A DNA stretch of 64,000 nucleotides from Hofstenia miamia (Eukaryota; Xenacoelomorpha; Acoela), in NCBI GenBank assembly GCA_004352715.1, contig SCFE01000028.1, positions 1,591,682-1,655,681 on the forward strand, read 5' to 3'. This document shows positions 36,074-48,300 of the stretch, in pieces (positions within the stretch are counted from its first letter, which is position 1; the number at the start of each line of letters is the position of its first letter). The position numbers and the translations under genes were made by a program. The notes below the pieces were generated by a model. It did no database searches, was not told where the DNA came from, and saw only the letters and a program-made list of their open reading frames with translations.

Positions 36074-36881
36074 CTTCACAAATTTAGAACTTTCTAGCCT
36101 TTATTCATTTTTCTATAATGAAAAACTTCATAACTGCGAAATTTTGATCTACACGAACATTTGAATGCATTAGAATTTACGAAATTGCGGGAGAACATCA
36201 TGCAAAATGATTTTGAGTTCAACAACATGTCTGCAATTCCACCGCTTTCTATCGGATTTTATAAAATTCTAATGCATACCACTTTTGATTTCAATTTAAA
36301 TAAACATCGTGACTTCGTTTTGGATTTGTCTCCTCTAAATGAAAAAGCAATTTCATCTTCCAATATTCAGTTGCAAAAAGTGAATCTCGCTTCGAAGGTT
36401 TGTTGCAAACAAACAGCCACTACCTGGATGTGCTTTCCAAAGCATATGAGTCTTCAAAGGCAACTGATAAGTTTGTCCGAATTCTGCCATCATTTTTTTT
36501 GAATTATCAATGTTAAGTCAAAATTTGAAGGTAAGCGAACTCAAGATAATTTCACAGAACCAATTTCAAGTTTAAGTTCTGACAGTCTTGGGTTCTAAAA
36601 ATAATGACAAAATTAGCCAATTATATGCGTCCGGCGTCAAGTTGCGCCAGAGTGCGATCTCTACAGTGGATACGTCCAAAGCGTTGATGCACAACTGTTT
36701 AGCAATGATCGATCTGTGCGAGCACTTACTGACTACTACAGCAGTATACAAACATGACTATATATTTTACTCTGACAGTTTCAAGACGATACCATTGAAG
36801 AGTTATTAGCCAATTTATTATATCACTCTATCTCAGGTTTTGGAAACTCACAATGATTAAGCAAAGCTGGCAATCAGTTTT
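36074..36881 (+). repeat. Second copy of the 808-bp block at 19371
   Basis: Identical to 19371-20178, including the same broken frames. It is cut on the right by a 1000-N gap. On the left it runs without N into unique sequence, so this copy has the more trustworthy left junction. Confidence 0.9.
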
Positions 36882-37881
36882 NNNNNNNNNNNNNNNNNNN
36901 NNNNNNNNNNNNNNNNNNNNNNNNNNNNNNNNNNNNNNNNNNNNNNNNNNNNNNNNNNNNNNNNNNNNNNNNNNNNNNNNNNNNNNNNNNNNNNNNNNNN
37001 NNNNNNNNNNNNNNNNNNNNNNNNNNNNNNNNNNNNNNNNNNNNNNNNNNNNNNNNNNNNNNNNNNNNNNNNNNNNNNNNNNNNNNNNNNNNNNNNNNNN
37101 NNNNNNNNNNNNNNNNNNNNNNNNNNNNNNNNNNNNNNNNNNNNNNNNNNNNNNNNNNNNNNNNNNNNNNNNNNNNNNNNNNNNNNNNNNNNNNNNNNNN
37201 NNNNNNNNNNNNNNNNNNNNNNNNNNNNNNNNNNNNNNNNNNNNNNNNNNNNNNNNNNNNNNNNNNNNNNNNNNNNNNNNNNNNNNNNNNNNNNNNNNNN
37301 NNNNNNNNNNNNNNNNNNNNNNNNNNNNNNNNNNNNNNNNNNNNNNNNNNNNNNNNNNNNNNNNNNNNNNNNNNNNNNNNNNNNNNNNNNNNNNNNNNNN
37401 NNNNNNNNNNNNNNNNNNNNNNNNNNNNNNNNNNNNNNNNNNNNNNNNNNNNNNNNNNNNNNNNNNNNNNNNNNNNNNNNNNNNNNNNNNNNNNNNNNNN
37501 NNNNNNNNNNNNNNNNNNNNNNNNNNNNNNNNNNNNNNNNNNNNNNNNNNNNNNNNNNNNNNNNNNNNNNNNNNNNNNNNNNNNNNNNNNNNNNNNNNNN
37601 NNNNNNNNNNNNNNNNNNNNNNNNNNNNNNNNNNNNNNNNNNNNNNNNNNNNNNNNNNNNNNNNNNNNNNNNNNNNNNNNNNNNNNNNNNNNNNNNNNNN
37701 NNNNNNNNNNNNNNNNNNNNNNNNNNNNNNNNNNNNNNNNNNNNNNNNNNNNNNNNNNNNNNNNNNNNNNNNNNNNNNNNNNNNNNNNNNNNNNNNNNNN
37801 NNNNNNNNNNNNNNNNNNNNNNNNNNNNNNNNNNNNNNNNNNNNNNNNNNNNNNNNNNNNNNNNNNNNNNNNNNNNNNNNN
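36882..37881. other. Assembly gap, exactly 1000 N
   Basis: Separates the duplicated block from a non-LTR retrotransposon 3' end. Confidence 0.99.
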
Positions 37882-38583
37882 AATACAGTATCTAAAACAA
37901 ATAAAACGGTTTAAGCAGAGTAAAGATTTAATCAATGCTTTTGTAATTAGTCAATATACATATGCTTGCATTCTTTTAAGCAATATTAAGACAGTTGATC
38001 ATGAGCGTATAAATAGATTGTTTAACTGGTCAATCTGTGTCATGTTTTCCATTAGTAAACATCAAGTTAGTAAAAAACTGCAAACATTAACATTGTTTCG
38101 TCCATTTACTATAACCAAGTACAACAGCTTAGTACACATGTTTAAGCAGTTGAAAACAAGTGGTAGGGCACTAATCAAGAAATTTGTAAAATATAATCAC
38201 CGTGCTAACATGTGCATAAACAATATACATCCAAGAAGCAAATACTGGGAAAATTCTTTTACAACAACATCTTGCAAACTGTGGAATGATTTACCTATCA
38301 GTGTAAGGAAAGCCAGCGATATAAATGAATTTAAAAAACTGTTAAAACACAATTTATTAGCAGAACAAAATAATAACAGAATACTTAAACGTTAAAACTG
38401 TAGCGAAACTTCTTATTTTTAATCCATTTTAATTGTAAATATCTGTGTGCATTTTAATTTAATTATTGTAGCTTAGTTTGTAGTATATGTATATCTAAGT
38501 TCTGTGTACATTTTTTGTAAATATGTATATATCTTATTTGTACATATGCAAAGAGCAAACAAAATAAAGCTATTGAAGATTAT
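37882..38583 (+). mobile_element. 3' end of a non-LTR retrotransposon
   Basis: This comprises the last 170 codons of an ORF2-like protein, a roughly 190-bp 3' UTR and an AATAAA near 38561. It ends in an AT-rich tail around TTGAAGATTATA. The 5' part is lost in the gap. Confidence 0.75.
37883..38395 (+). CDS. C-terminus of non-LTR retrotransposon reverse transcriptase (partial)
   Basis: The frame is open from the gap to TAA 38393. It shows the region after the reverse transcriptase fingers and palm: LINAFVISQYTYAC, corresponding to the usual L-N-A-L-V-x-S-x-x-x-Y-C block, and then RINRLFNWSICVMF. The C-terminal hallmark is NSFTTTSCKLWNDLPISVRK followed by FKKLLKHNLL, common to CR1/L2/Jockey-group ORF2 proteins. 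No stop interrupts these 170 codons, so the copy may be fairly young. The true start is not visible. Confidence 0.78.
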   Translation: MQYLKQIKRFKQSKDLINAFVISQYTYACILLSNIKTVDHERINRLFNWSICVMFSISKHQVSKKLQTLTLFRPFTITKYNSLVHMFKQLKTSGRALIKKFVKYNHRANMCINNIHPRSKYWENSFTTTSCKLWNDLPISVRKASDINEFKKLLKHNLLAEQNNNRILKR

Positions 38584-38585
38584 AA

Positions 38586-38765
38586 TTGCTTTCAAATCTC
38601 CTATATACCATGGTGACAAAAATTATGAGATTATATGAAACCAATTTGTAATTACAGAAAAGTTTCAATACAATTTTTATCTGAAATTGATGAAAAAATA
38701 TTTAATGTGTATTCAATTTGACTTTGCAATCTACCAGCATACAAAATACTAAGGTTTTGTTAGGT
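38586..38765 (-). repeat. Repeat copy, inverted relative to 43465-43645
   Basis: About 180 bp aligns to the reverse complement of 43465-43645. Shared blocks include GCTTTCAAATCTCCTATATA, GTGTATTCAA and GCAATCTAC. At two sites this copy has TG where the other has CG (ATGTGTATTC versus ACGTGTATTC, TTTGCAATC versus TTCGCAATC). It starts right after the retrotransposon tail. Confidence 0.8.
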
Positions 38766-38873
38766 CTCTTAATTTCTAAGATGAATGCAAGAAAAAATTT
38801 CCTGTGAATTCTAAAGATAGTGGCGTAATTCTAGCAAACAAGAGAAGAAGGTTAAACTATTTCTCTATTTACA

Positions 38874-40148
38874 TTTAGATTTTTTTTAAAATACATTTAT
38901 TTTATATATTTTGGGCTGAAAAACATGAAAAAAACGGTGCCAGGCATCAATTTTTTGTTTATTTAGAGAAAATTAAGGTTTTGTTGGCTAATCCCATTAC
39001 CTATTTACTATTGGTTTGACGTCATTCCTGCTGTTCACAGGTTCATAGTATATGTTTGAATACAGCAATAATGTATACACGCTTGTTAATACCTGCGATA
39101 AAAAAACTATAATTGATGCATAATATGTTTACATTGCTTTTTGTTTTTGTAAATCAAGGAATTGCTGTTTTGCATTATAGCATTAGTAAAAGCACTAGTA
39201 GTATTTCACAAATTTTTTTTCATTTAATATTGTAGTTAAAGTATTTGCTTAAATTTAATTGCACAAACAAGTAGTTTACTTATTTCATTTCCAGTCTCAG
39301 ACTTGCAATGNNNNNNNNNNNNNNNNNNNNNNNNNNNNNNNNNNNNNNNNNNNNNNNNNNNNNNNNNNNNNNNNNNNNNNNNNNNNNNNNNNNNNNNNNN
39401 NNNNNNNNNNNNNNNNNNNNNNNNNNNNNNNNNNNNNNNNNNNNNNNNNNNNNNNNNNNNNNNNNNNNNNNNNNNNNNNNNNNNNNNNNNNNNNNNNNNN
39501 NNNNNNNNNNNNNNNNNNNNNNNNNNNNNNNNNNNNNNNNNNNNNNNNNNNNNNNNNNNNNNNNNNNNNNNNNNNNNNNNNNNNNNNNNNNNNNNNNNNN
39601 NNNNNNNNNNNNNNNNNNNNNNNNNNNNNNNNNNNNNNNNNNNNNNNNNNNNNNNNNNNNNNNNNNNNNNNNNNNNNNNNNNNNGATAAGTTCAATTAAT
39701 TTGCTTTCTAAATATAAATTAAAACACACTTTCGATTATAAAGTGTAAATTTGCTCATGAAACTGTTTGATGAAATATATATTTCAAACAGTTAATTTAA
39801 CATACAATACAATGGAATTAATTTCATGTTAAAAAATATATTTGAGAATTAACTACTATATTACAAATGGTAAATATTGATATTGCAGCCATTGGCATAT
39901 AAACTCATTTATTATATCACAGGTATTAGCAATAGTAAATACATCATTGATGTATTTGAACATAGGCATAGACTATGAATCTGTGAACAGCAGGAATGAC
40001 GTCAAACCAATAGCAAATGAGTAATGGGATTAGCCAACAAAACCTTAATTTTCTCTAAATCTACAAAAAATTGATGCCGGGCACCCTTTTTTTCGTGATT
40101 TTCAGCCCAAAATATATAAAATAAGTGTCTTTTAAAAAAAATCTAAAT
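38874..40148. repeat. Large inverted repeat (arms about 235 bp) around a gap
   Basis: 38874-39108 matches the reverse complement of 39912-40148 with moderate divergence. Shared blocks include TTGGTTTGACGTCATTCCTG, GGCTAATCCCATTAC and TTTTGGGCTGAAAA. Similarity stops sharply at ATTTAGATTTTTTTT on the outer side. The centre (39109-39911) contains a 374-N gap, as expected where hairpins defeat assembly. It is probably a foldback or MITE-like DNA transposon. I see no clear target duplication. Confidence 0.85.
39311..39684. other. Assembly gap, 374 N
   Basis: Lies in the loop of the large inverted repeat. Confidence 0.99.
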
Positions 40149-40327
40149 TTCGTGAAACTCCCCCATTTTAGTGAAAATCCCCATTGCGAATTCGACGACA
40201 TGGTTTTCATGGCAAATATCCATTAATCGGGGTTTCAAACTAAAATTTGATTTAATAGATATATGTATAAAAATGGGGTTGTGAAGCAACTTGTTATTCA
40301 CTATCAGTTTGATATTCAAATACAAGG

Positions 40328-40575
40328 AAAATTTGGACAGACGGATGTGTAGATTAGGGATATGGGAAAGTTTGAAAAAATTTGAGAAAGTTTGGTTTAG
40401 GAATTTTAGAACTTGAAAACTTAAAATTGTTTAAGAATATATCCATTAAAAATAACCCTAAGCATTCCCAATTTTTTTATCAATATATTAAGTAATTTTA
40501 AGTTTTCAACTTCCAAAATTTCCAAACCAAACTTTACCAAATCCTTAATCTACGCATCCGCCATTTGGAAAATTT
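40328..40575. repeat. Snapback repeat of about 250 bp
   Basis: 40328-40440 and 40483-40575 are inverted, imperfect copies. The left arm has GATTAGGGATATGGGAAAG where the inverted right arm has GATTAAGGATTTGGTAAAG; both share AGTTTGGTTT and GAAAACTTAAAATT. About 40 bases form the loop. This is a MITE-like hairpin. Confidence 0.8.
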
Positions 40576-42259
40576 AAATTAGGTTTTTAAATTTGCAAAT
40601 TCAACATAAAATAGCTTAGGATAATCCAAATTTTGCCTGACAGTTAACACGCGGTAAATACAAGTGTTAACGTAAATCTATGCACATCTTATTCAACGCT
40701 AAACCCAAGTGTTCGATTGTCTTGGTATGAAATGATTTTGTCCAAAATCTCTATGTGGGGTATGAATTTATAAATTGATTTGAGAGAATTATGAAATATT
40801 AAACGGTTTGTTTTGATATATTAATAAAGAATGTAGTTTCTGGGCTAAGTTAATACATCCATATGAACTAATAGTCCAACTTGGTATAACTGCATTAATT
40901 TTTGCTCTCAGCATGTGATTTTCATATATCTTGCTTTCGTGCTTGAATATTTTATCTAAATATCTTGTCTGTAATTTTTTAAAATTATCAAAATATAACG
41001 ATTTTGCTATTCATATGAAAGTGAAATGATAAGTAAATAGAAACTCAGCATTTTTAAATAGGAAGCATTTTCAATTCATAATTCCAGCTATAAAGTGTTT
41101 AAAATACACCTGTTTCCACCGCTCGATTGATCCATCTAATGTGTTTCGTGGTTCTTATGTACAAATTTGGGATTCAATTGGACTCCTAATTTTTCCAGAA
41201 TCAAATTGTAAATTTCTTCATAATGCATGAAACTTGCATATCGAATGTTTATTTGATACCTAGGGGCTTTGCTTGTATATGATATTAACCGTTTGCTGGG
41301 TTATAATAACGAATTATTTACATTTTTGAAGTTTATTTAATTCTGAATCAACATAAACTGACTTTTGAAATGCAATAAAAGCTATATTTTATTACGGGAG
41401 TGGGTTGTCTACGTGAGCTGCTTATTTTTCGTCGAAATCAATGAATTATAACTTTACAAATATTTTGGCAAATTTTCGTCTTTCCAGATACATTTATTCA
41501 GGGTTAAGGTAATTTAAAGTCATCTTTAAGATTAGTACACAATAGCACTTAAAGAAATTTTTAAATTGGAAAGCTCTAACCATAAAATATTTTCATCACA
41601 TGTTGTGCCTGTCTGATGTTTACAAGCGGTTTTATTATTCTTAGAAGCCTAGCTAGAAGATATGCAAGAAGTTAACTCACTTTTTATAAAATATAGCCTT
41701 GTTGCTCCAGAATTTGATGAATAAAAGCACATACTTATGTTTTTTCAACTCACCTGGGATAAGTTAGGTATATATAGCCAATATTATTCTTAGTAATTTT
41801 GTAATGAATGCTCCATTTGCATTTAAAAGAATCAGTGATGACACATGGAGGTCCTTTGTAATTCGCCTATTGTATTTTCTAGGATTGTCACCAATGTTTT
41901 GCTGCAATTCTATACATTCATGTCTTAATGATGCATTCACAATGCTTATGTCCTGATACTATACATTGCCATTTTGAGTGAACTTTGCAGACAATAGATC
42001 TAGCATCTTTAAAAATCCTAATATTTCTAAGTTGCTATCTTTAGCCTTTATAACTGCAACAACTGCGTGACTTCATTTCATATGTAGCCACTGGATCTGC
42101 GATTAATAATTATAAAATATAAAGTGATTATTCAGCTGCTATAGTATAATTTAAAATGTCCTCAATTACCCTATGCACCCTGCTAAGCATTGAAATACGC
42201 TATATATTTTTGATGTTGTAAAATTTCATTAAAGTTGTTGAATCGCTTTTTCAGTGACT
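40576..42259. other. Upstream flank of the TCP11-like gene
   Basis: No ORF with recognisable content. The 5' UTR and promoter of the gene starting at 42260 must lie here or start nearby, but no TATA box or initiator can be singled out in such AT-rich DNA. Confidence 0.4.
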
Positions 42260-42368
42260 ATGTCTGAAGATAATAACGAATTTAAGTTGGATTTAAACCA
42301 AGATGATGATGATCAGACTGAAGCTAACGAAGATGATGCGCTTCCTAAATTACCATTATTTGTTGCAG
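42260..42368 (+). CDS. TCP11-like exon 1
   Basis: Starts with the ATG and encodes an Asp/Glu-rich stretch. It ends at GCAG|GTAATT with one base of the next codon. Confidence 0.8.
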
Positions 42369-45300
42369 GTAATTTTTTGAAAACATTTATAAAAAATTTT
42401 TAGTTAAGGCACTCTCCTTCGTTATTAATTGTAATTTATATTTTTGGAATTTGGAAATATTTCCAATTATTCGTAAATTTACGTTTAAAACTTTAATATT
42501 GTTGCTATTAGCACCGTAATCATGCAATGCGGAAAATTTAGTTTGTAGCAGATGAAAATTAATATGAGTAATGCAGTAAATGCTATTGGGTTGCTAGTAA
42601 TCTACTTTGGTTTACTTGTCGTTTCATATATTCACTACTGACCAAATTATTTTTGCAACTTTGATCTTTGGCACGAGGTTAATTCTTGCAAACTAAATTT
42701 TGTTTAGACATTTAGATTTTCCCCTAAAAGTTATCTATGTAAATACAAATGCTACGTAAGGTATATTAAAAAATAATGGTCTGCAGAGTTTACATTGATC
42801 AGAATTTACATCGAATAGAAATCGGAGGCAAGGTTTTTGAATCGTGTTCGAGTTACTCAGTCCGATTTCGAGTTTTTAATTTTCAGGTTCGAGTATTTTT
42901 TTAATAAAAATTCTAAGTTTTTTATAATTCTGAGTTCTTTACGATTAAAAACATTTATTTTACAATCATTCCGAGTTCTTTAAGCTAAAAAAAATTATTT
43001 GGAATTGATAAAGAAATTGAAATTTAAAATAATTTATGGTTTACAGTATTTTCGAGTGAATTTTTGATCGAGTTCAAGTTCGAGTTTTGATGATTTCTCT
43101 TCCGAGTTTTTCCGATCGAGTTGTACGAGCTTATTCGAGTTCTTAGAATTCCGAGTACTCTAAAACCCTGATCTGAGAGAGCTTCTCAATGGAAAAATTT
43201 GGAAGAGAAATCATTGATGGCCGAACTCAAACTCGATTGAAAATACACTTTATCAATTACAAATATATATTTTTAGTATAGAAAATTCAAAATTATTGAA
43301 AGATTTGAAAAATCTCGGCTGATTTCTTGCAAAAATAAGTAATTTGAAACGGATATATGGAAGCTCCGAATAAGACTAGCAAACGCTAGCCACTACATAT
43401 TACTTTGAATTTACGATTCAAACCAAATTCAATCTAACACAAGCGTATTCTATCTTTAACTAAACCTTTGTATTTTTATGCCTGTAGATTGCGAAATCAA
43501 GTTGAATACACGTAAAATATTACTTTTTACAAATTTCAGATAAATATTGTCATGCATATTTTCTGTAATTAGCAAATTGGTTCCATATAATTCTTTAATT
43601 TTCCTTACCATGCTATATAGGAGATTTGAAAGCAATTTTCATGTTGAAAGTGGTCGATATATACTCTGGTCGATGTAAATTCCTTAGTTTTTGTAAATTC
43701 CGGTTTATGTAAACTCTGTATGGCTAAATAATTCAATGTTAAAATATTAACATTGAAAATTTGTTGAGTTCGTATTACTTGTCAAACATGCATCAACTGA
43801 GAAATATTTCCATGGTTTATTTAAAATATACCGGTTGTGCTTTATATTGCAACGTGTAAAATATGTAAATATTTTGTATAATTCTCGATTGCAAATCTTT
43901 GTAGTCAATAATTTATATGTTTATACCATGATTACAATACAATTAACGTAGAAATTTTGAAGTTTAAGAAATAATTTTTTGCAGGTTCTTCACCCCGGCT
44001 AAACTTTTCACCGCGAAGAGATGGACGGTTTACAGCGGTTTCACTTGATTCAAACTCCTCACCGCGTTTTAGTAGAATGTCTCCTGTACAATTTGGAACA
44101 TCTCCATTGCAAGCAACTGCTATTAATGGGTTCGCTTTTTCAATGAATTTTCATTGATTTTGGTTATAATGCAATTACTTAATTTAGAAATCAGTGTATG
44201 CTGCTGCTTTGATTATGTTGAACATATATAACTAATATGAAAACTTTTTTTAATACCTCCTTGATTTATCACCTGATAAAATCAATATTGTGATCAATCC
44301 AACGACTTTTTACGTTGTTGCTAACTGATAATTTATCAGCTGATAAAAGTTTATTGTTCAAGTGATAGCAAAACTTAAATTTTATCACTATTTGAACTTT
44401 TTTGCTTACTTCAAGTAACCAACTCCTCTTATTTCAACTTCAATAATTTGGGTTTTCCGAGTTTTTGCGCTTTTGATTTCTAATCATTTGACAGATGGTG
44501 TTTCGTAAGCCTTTAATCAAAACATAAGTGAGAATTAGCAAATCTATCGTAAATAGGTCCTTCTAGATGAGATGCGGAGCAGCTTAAGTCGGTGTAGTAG
44601 TCAATATGACATCATTTGTTGATCAAAATTGGTTTTATAGATTTTATTACTCTGCGTTTACATGTTTTTCTTTTTAGGAAAATATATTTCTTTTGGTGAA
44701 ATCTGATTGGTTACATACAAATCATAAAGCAATTTAAAAACTGAAACAAAATGGTTGCAAACTGTTTATCTATCATCAATACGGCTTGATGCGGAGTAGT
44801 TAATTCTGCAGGGGAGTAATAAAATCGATATAATTTTGGCGGATAATCCGCCTCGTGTATAAACGGCTTTAATATTTGCCATCTGTAAAAAATATTCGAT
44901 AATGTGAACTCGTGACATATTTTGACAACACTTTTTATGACAAAAAACTGTATTGATGGAAATCGTTAGATGTGAACAAAAATAATTGATTTTTCGGCAA
45001 CATGCAGTTGTTCAAATCCAAAATATGATTATACACTATTTCTCATTTTTCATCTGAAAGTGTACTAAATTCTAAAATTTTACGATATTTATGAAAAGGA
45101 ACAATGTCATTGCACCATGTAGAATGTTTTAGTTATTAAAAAGTAAATCATGCCAAAAACGCCTTTAGGATTTTTAAAACGGGGGGGGCTGACACCCATT
45201 TTTTACTGAAAAATGTGCATGACAAGCTTTTTGAAAACAAAAAAATAAGTAAGAAATTTATTCAAAAGTTAATAAATTATACAAAATGCAATCTGTTTTT

Positions 45301-48300
45301 CGCAGCAAATCGATTGTGGAAAAAAAATGTTTGGTAAGTATCCGGTGCTGACCTCAAAAGGTAGGGGTGGTCATCCCCTTATCCCCCATATGCACTCCTG
45401 AACCATACAGATTCGAACTGCCCCAAGAGATGTTGAAAGCAACATCTCGGAACATGCAAGCCATTATTATTATGATATCAACACTAAAGTAATTTTTCAG
45501 AGCTGCCCAAAAATGGCAATTATTCCTCGGAAACGCATTTTTTATATAACTGAATGCACCTTGTTTATAATTGTTTGACAGTTAAAACAAAATGTATGTG
45601 GCTTTATAGAGATCTGAAATTATTAATTTTGTATGAATTTCGCTTCAATTACATATTATCTCACTATATAAATAATAATAATACATTTAATAGAGTGACT
45701 GGCGATCGTTGGTTACTTTGTTTATTCATTGATGCTAATCGAGAAAATCTTTTGTGGTTAATTAAAATGACTTGAAAGTGGTGATAGGTCTTTTCCTATG
45801 CCACGACTTACTCGTTAGGGTTCTTGTGTATGTTTTTCAACATCGACTCGATGTATTTAAATTCACTCAAACTCCCAAGGTAAAATCGCATTGATATTGT
45901 TGAAGAAATATAACGATCTCAAGGACAAACATAATAGACTAACAAAAGATTATCTATTTGCGGGTGCCGAAGAGATCGCCGATCTTCGGAAAAGCTATTC
46001 TACGCTTTGTTTCCATGTACATCCGTTGAAGTGGACGATTATTCTCTATACTGGGCTATTTTTTAGAGACCAAACCTCTAAATTAGCATTCGGAAAATAC
46101 AAAATTTTCACCGGAAATTTACTTTCCTGGATGTCAAAAATTAATTTCAAATCATTTTATTGAACAAACGAAATGATAGTCTTCCTCACCTATCCTGTTT
46201 TTGTATGTTGCTCTAATGAAAAAATCAAATTGTTGTATTAAACTAAATGAATTTTTCCCGCGTGCGTTTATTATTTTTAAATATAGGTGTATTTCGAATT
46301 TTTTTGTTTTTAGTAAAACATTGGATGATCTGATGAAAGCGGCCGACGCTGCTTCTTCAATGGCACTCTGTCATGAAATAGCGATGGACGCTGATTTTAA
46401 AATTTCACCACGTACTCCATTAGAAGGAAGGTAACAATTCGCTCCGTTGTTCATTAAATACTTTCGCTTTAGTATCGAATGGCGGATAAAAGAAAATATG
46501 GAGCGCGCATTTTGGTCAATATTGAAAGAAGACTTAGAAGAAGATCCTCCCGAATACCATCATGCCTTAAAGCTAATTGAAGAAATAAAAGGCGTAAAAA
46601 CTTCGGTGTTGAAGAAACATAATTAATATATAGTGTTCTTTTCAATTTTTTCCAAGCAACTAATTTATATATATATATATATTGTTGCACTTAATACCCA
46701 AGCATATGTTTAGACTTCTTTGATTTTGTAGGAAAGTCAGTTTTACTAAATAATGCCTGAAGTGAATATATTTGTGTTTTATCCAACGTCATCAAAATAT
46801 CCGCTCAGCAAATATATTATCGCATATTGTCTATAACTTTGCATGCTTCTCTTGTGCATTGATTTTTCGTTTAGTTAATTGTGGAGAAACTTGTGCTCAA
46901 CAGCAGTGAGTCGTTCCGTAGCAAGATCAATGCTGCCCTTGATATGGAGCTCATTGAACAGCAGGCAGCCAATCAGACATTAGACATCAGTCACTACAGC
47001 AATTTCATTATTAGGACACTCGGACAACTTTGTGCACCAGTGCGCGACGAAAGAATCAAGCAGCTTTACACAATTACAGATACCGTTCTCCTCTTTAAGT
47101 TTGTACTTTCTTTCTCTACAAATGTATAATCACAAATGTCACGATATTTAAAGGTATACTATTGGTCTTTTAGTCGACGTTGTTACATGTTGCCTCTGTA
47201 GGCTAGTTGCAATCGCTAAGGCTTTCACTAACAAATTACGAAGCCATCTTATCTGCCTTAAAGGAGAAATTTATCATCGTGTGCTTCTGAAATTTACACA
47301 TGCTAAGCAGTTGTAATAATATTTTTGATAAACCCAGTCTGTTTAAAAGGCCTTTGGAGCATTTTTTCGATTAAAAACTTTTAAACAGCTATCGTTTATA
47401 CGATTATACCTCATACTTTGTTTTCTGATATTTTTTAAATTTTAATCAAAGAGAATATTTATTGTGTTATATGTAAGTGTTTTATATTTTAGAGAGATTT
47501 TCAAGACAATTGATCTTATGCGTTTGGATCTGGTGAACTTCACAATTGAACAGGCGCGGCCCTTAATTCAACAAGAATCGATATCTGTAGAGCGAAGAAA
47601 GTTTGAAACTGTTCTCCAAGCGCAAAATGGTAGCAAACTATTGATTGTTAACGCGCAAGTTTTTGAGATAATTATTAAGAAATTCGTAGTTTTTCCATAT
47701 CGTTTGCTTAAAATAGCAGCTGTTAATTTGAGAAGTGTATATATAGTAGTTGACAATGCTCTATGTAGCAACTCAGTTAAAATATGCTAGCATGTTTAAT
47801 GTAAGGTCTAATGCATTAGCGACCGTTCCCGTCTTTAGAAAAAATGACAATTTGATTGTTTTACTTAAAATCACTTTTTTACTTCCAATACTATATATAT
47901 TACAGAATGTTTGTATATGTACGTTTATACATGTCTCAAAATTGTTGCATAATTCCATTTGTATTGAATAACAATTTTTTTTTAATTTCCGTATATTTTG
48001 TCATTGATATTTATCGTAATGTTAAATAATATTTGATAGTATATTTATATGCATACTTTTTAGGAGCAAATTTGCTTAAAAATACGAAGGAGTGGCTGTT
48101 TCGTGCCAAAGAAAAATGCGAAAATAAGAATACCGCTAGCTCCAGTGACAATAGTGAGCCAATCCGAGGACATGACATATTAATTTCTGCGTACATTGAG
48201 CTACTCGATTGGCATGAAGCTGATGACAAATATCCCGAGGTAGCTGTTAGTTTCATTATGAATGTGTTAGTTTTTATTCCCGGTTAAGGCGGCCTCTGTT

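Noticed and set aside
36853-37935. Open frames across the 36882-37881 and 39311-39684 gaps
   Set aside because: N-only translations with no evidence of coding.
45891-46163. 90-codon frame with Lys/Asp-rich start in TCP11-like intron 2
   Set aside because: No family match, no paired splice sites and not needed for a continuous TCP11-like frame.
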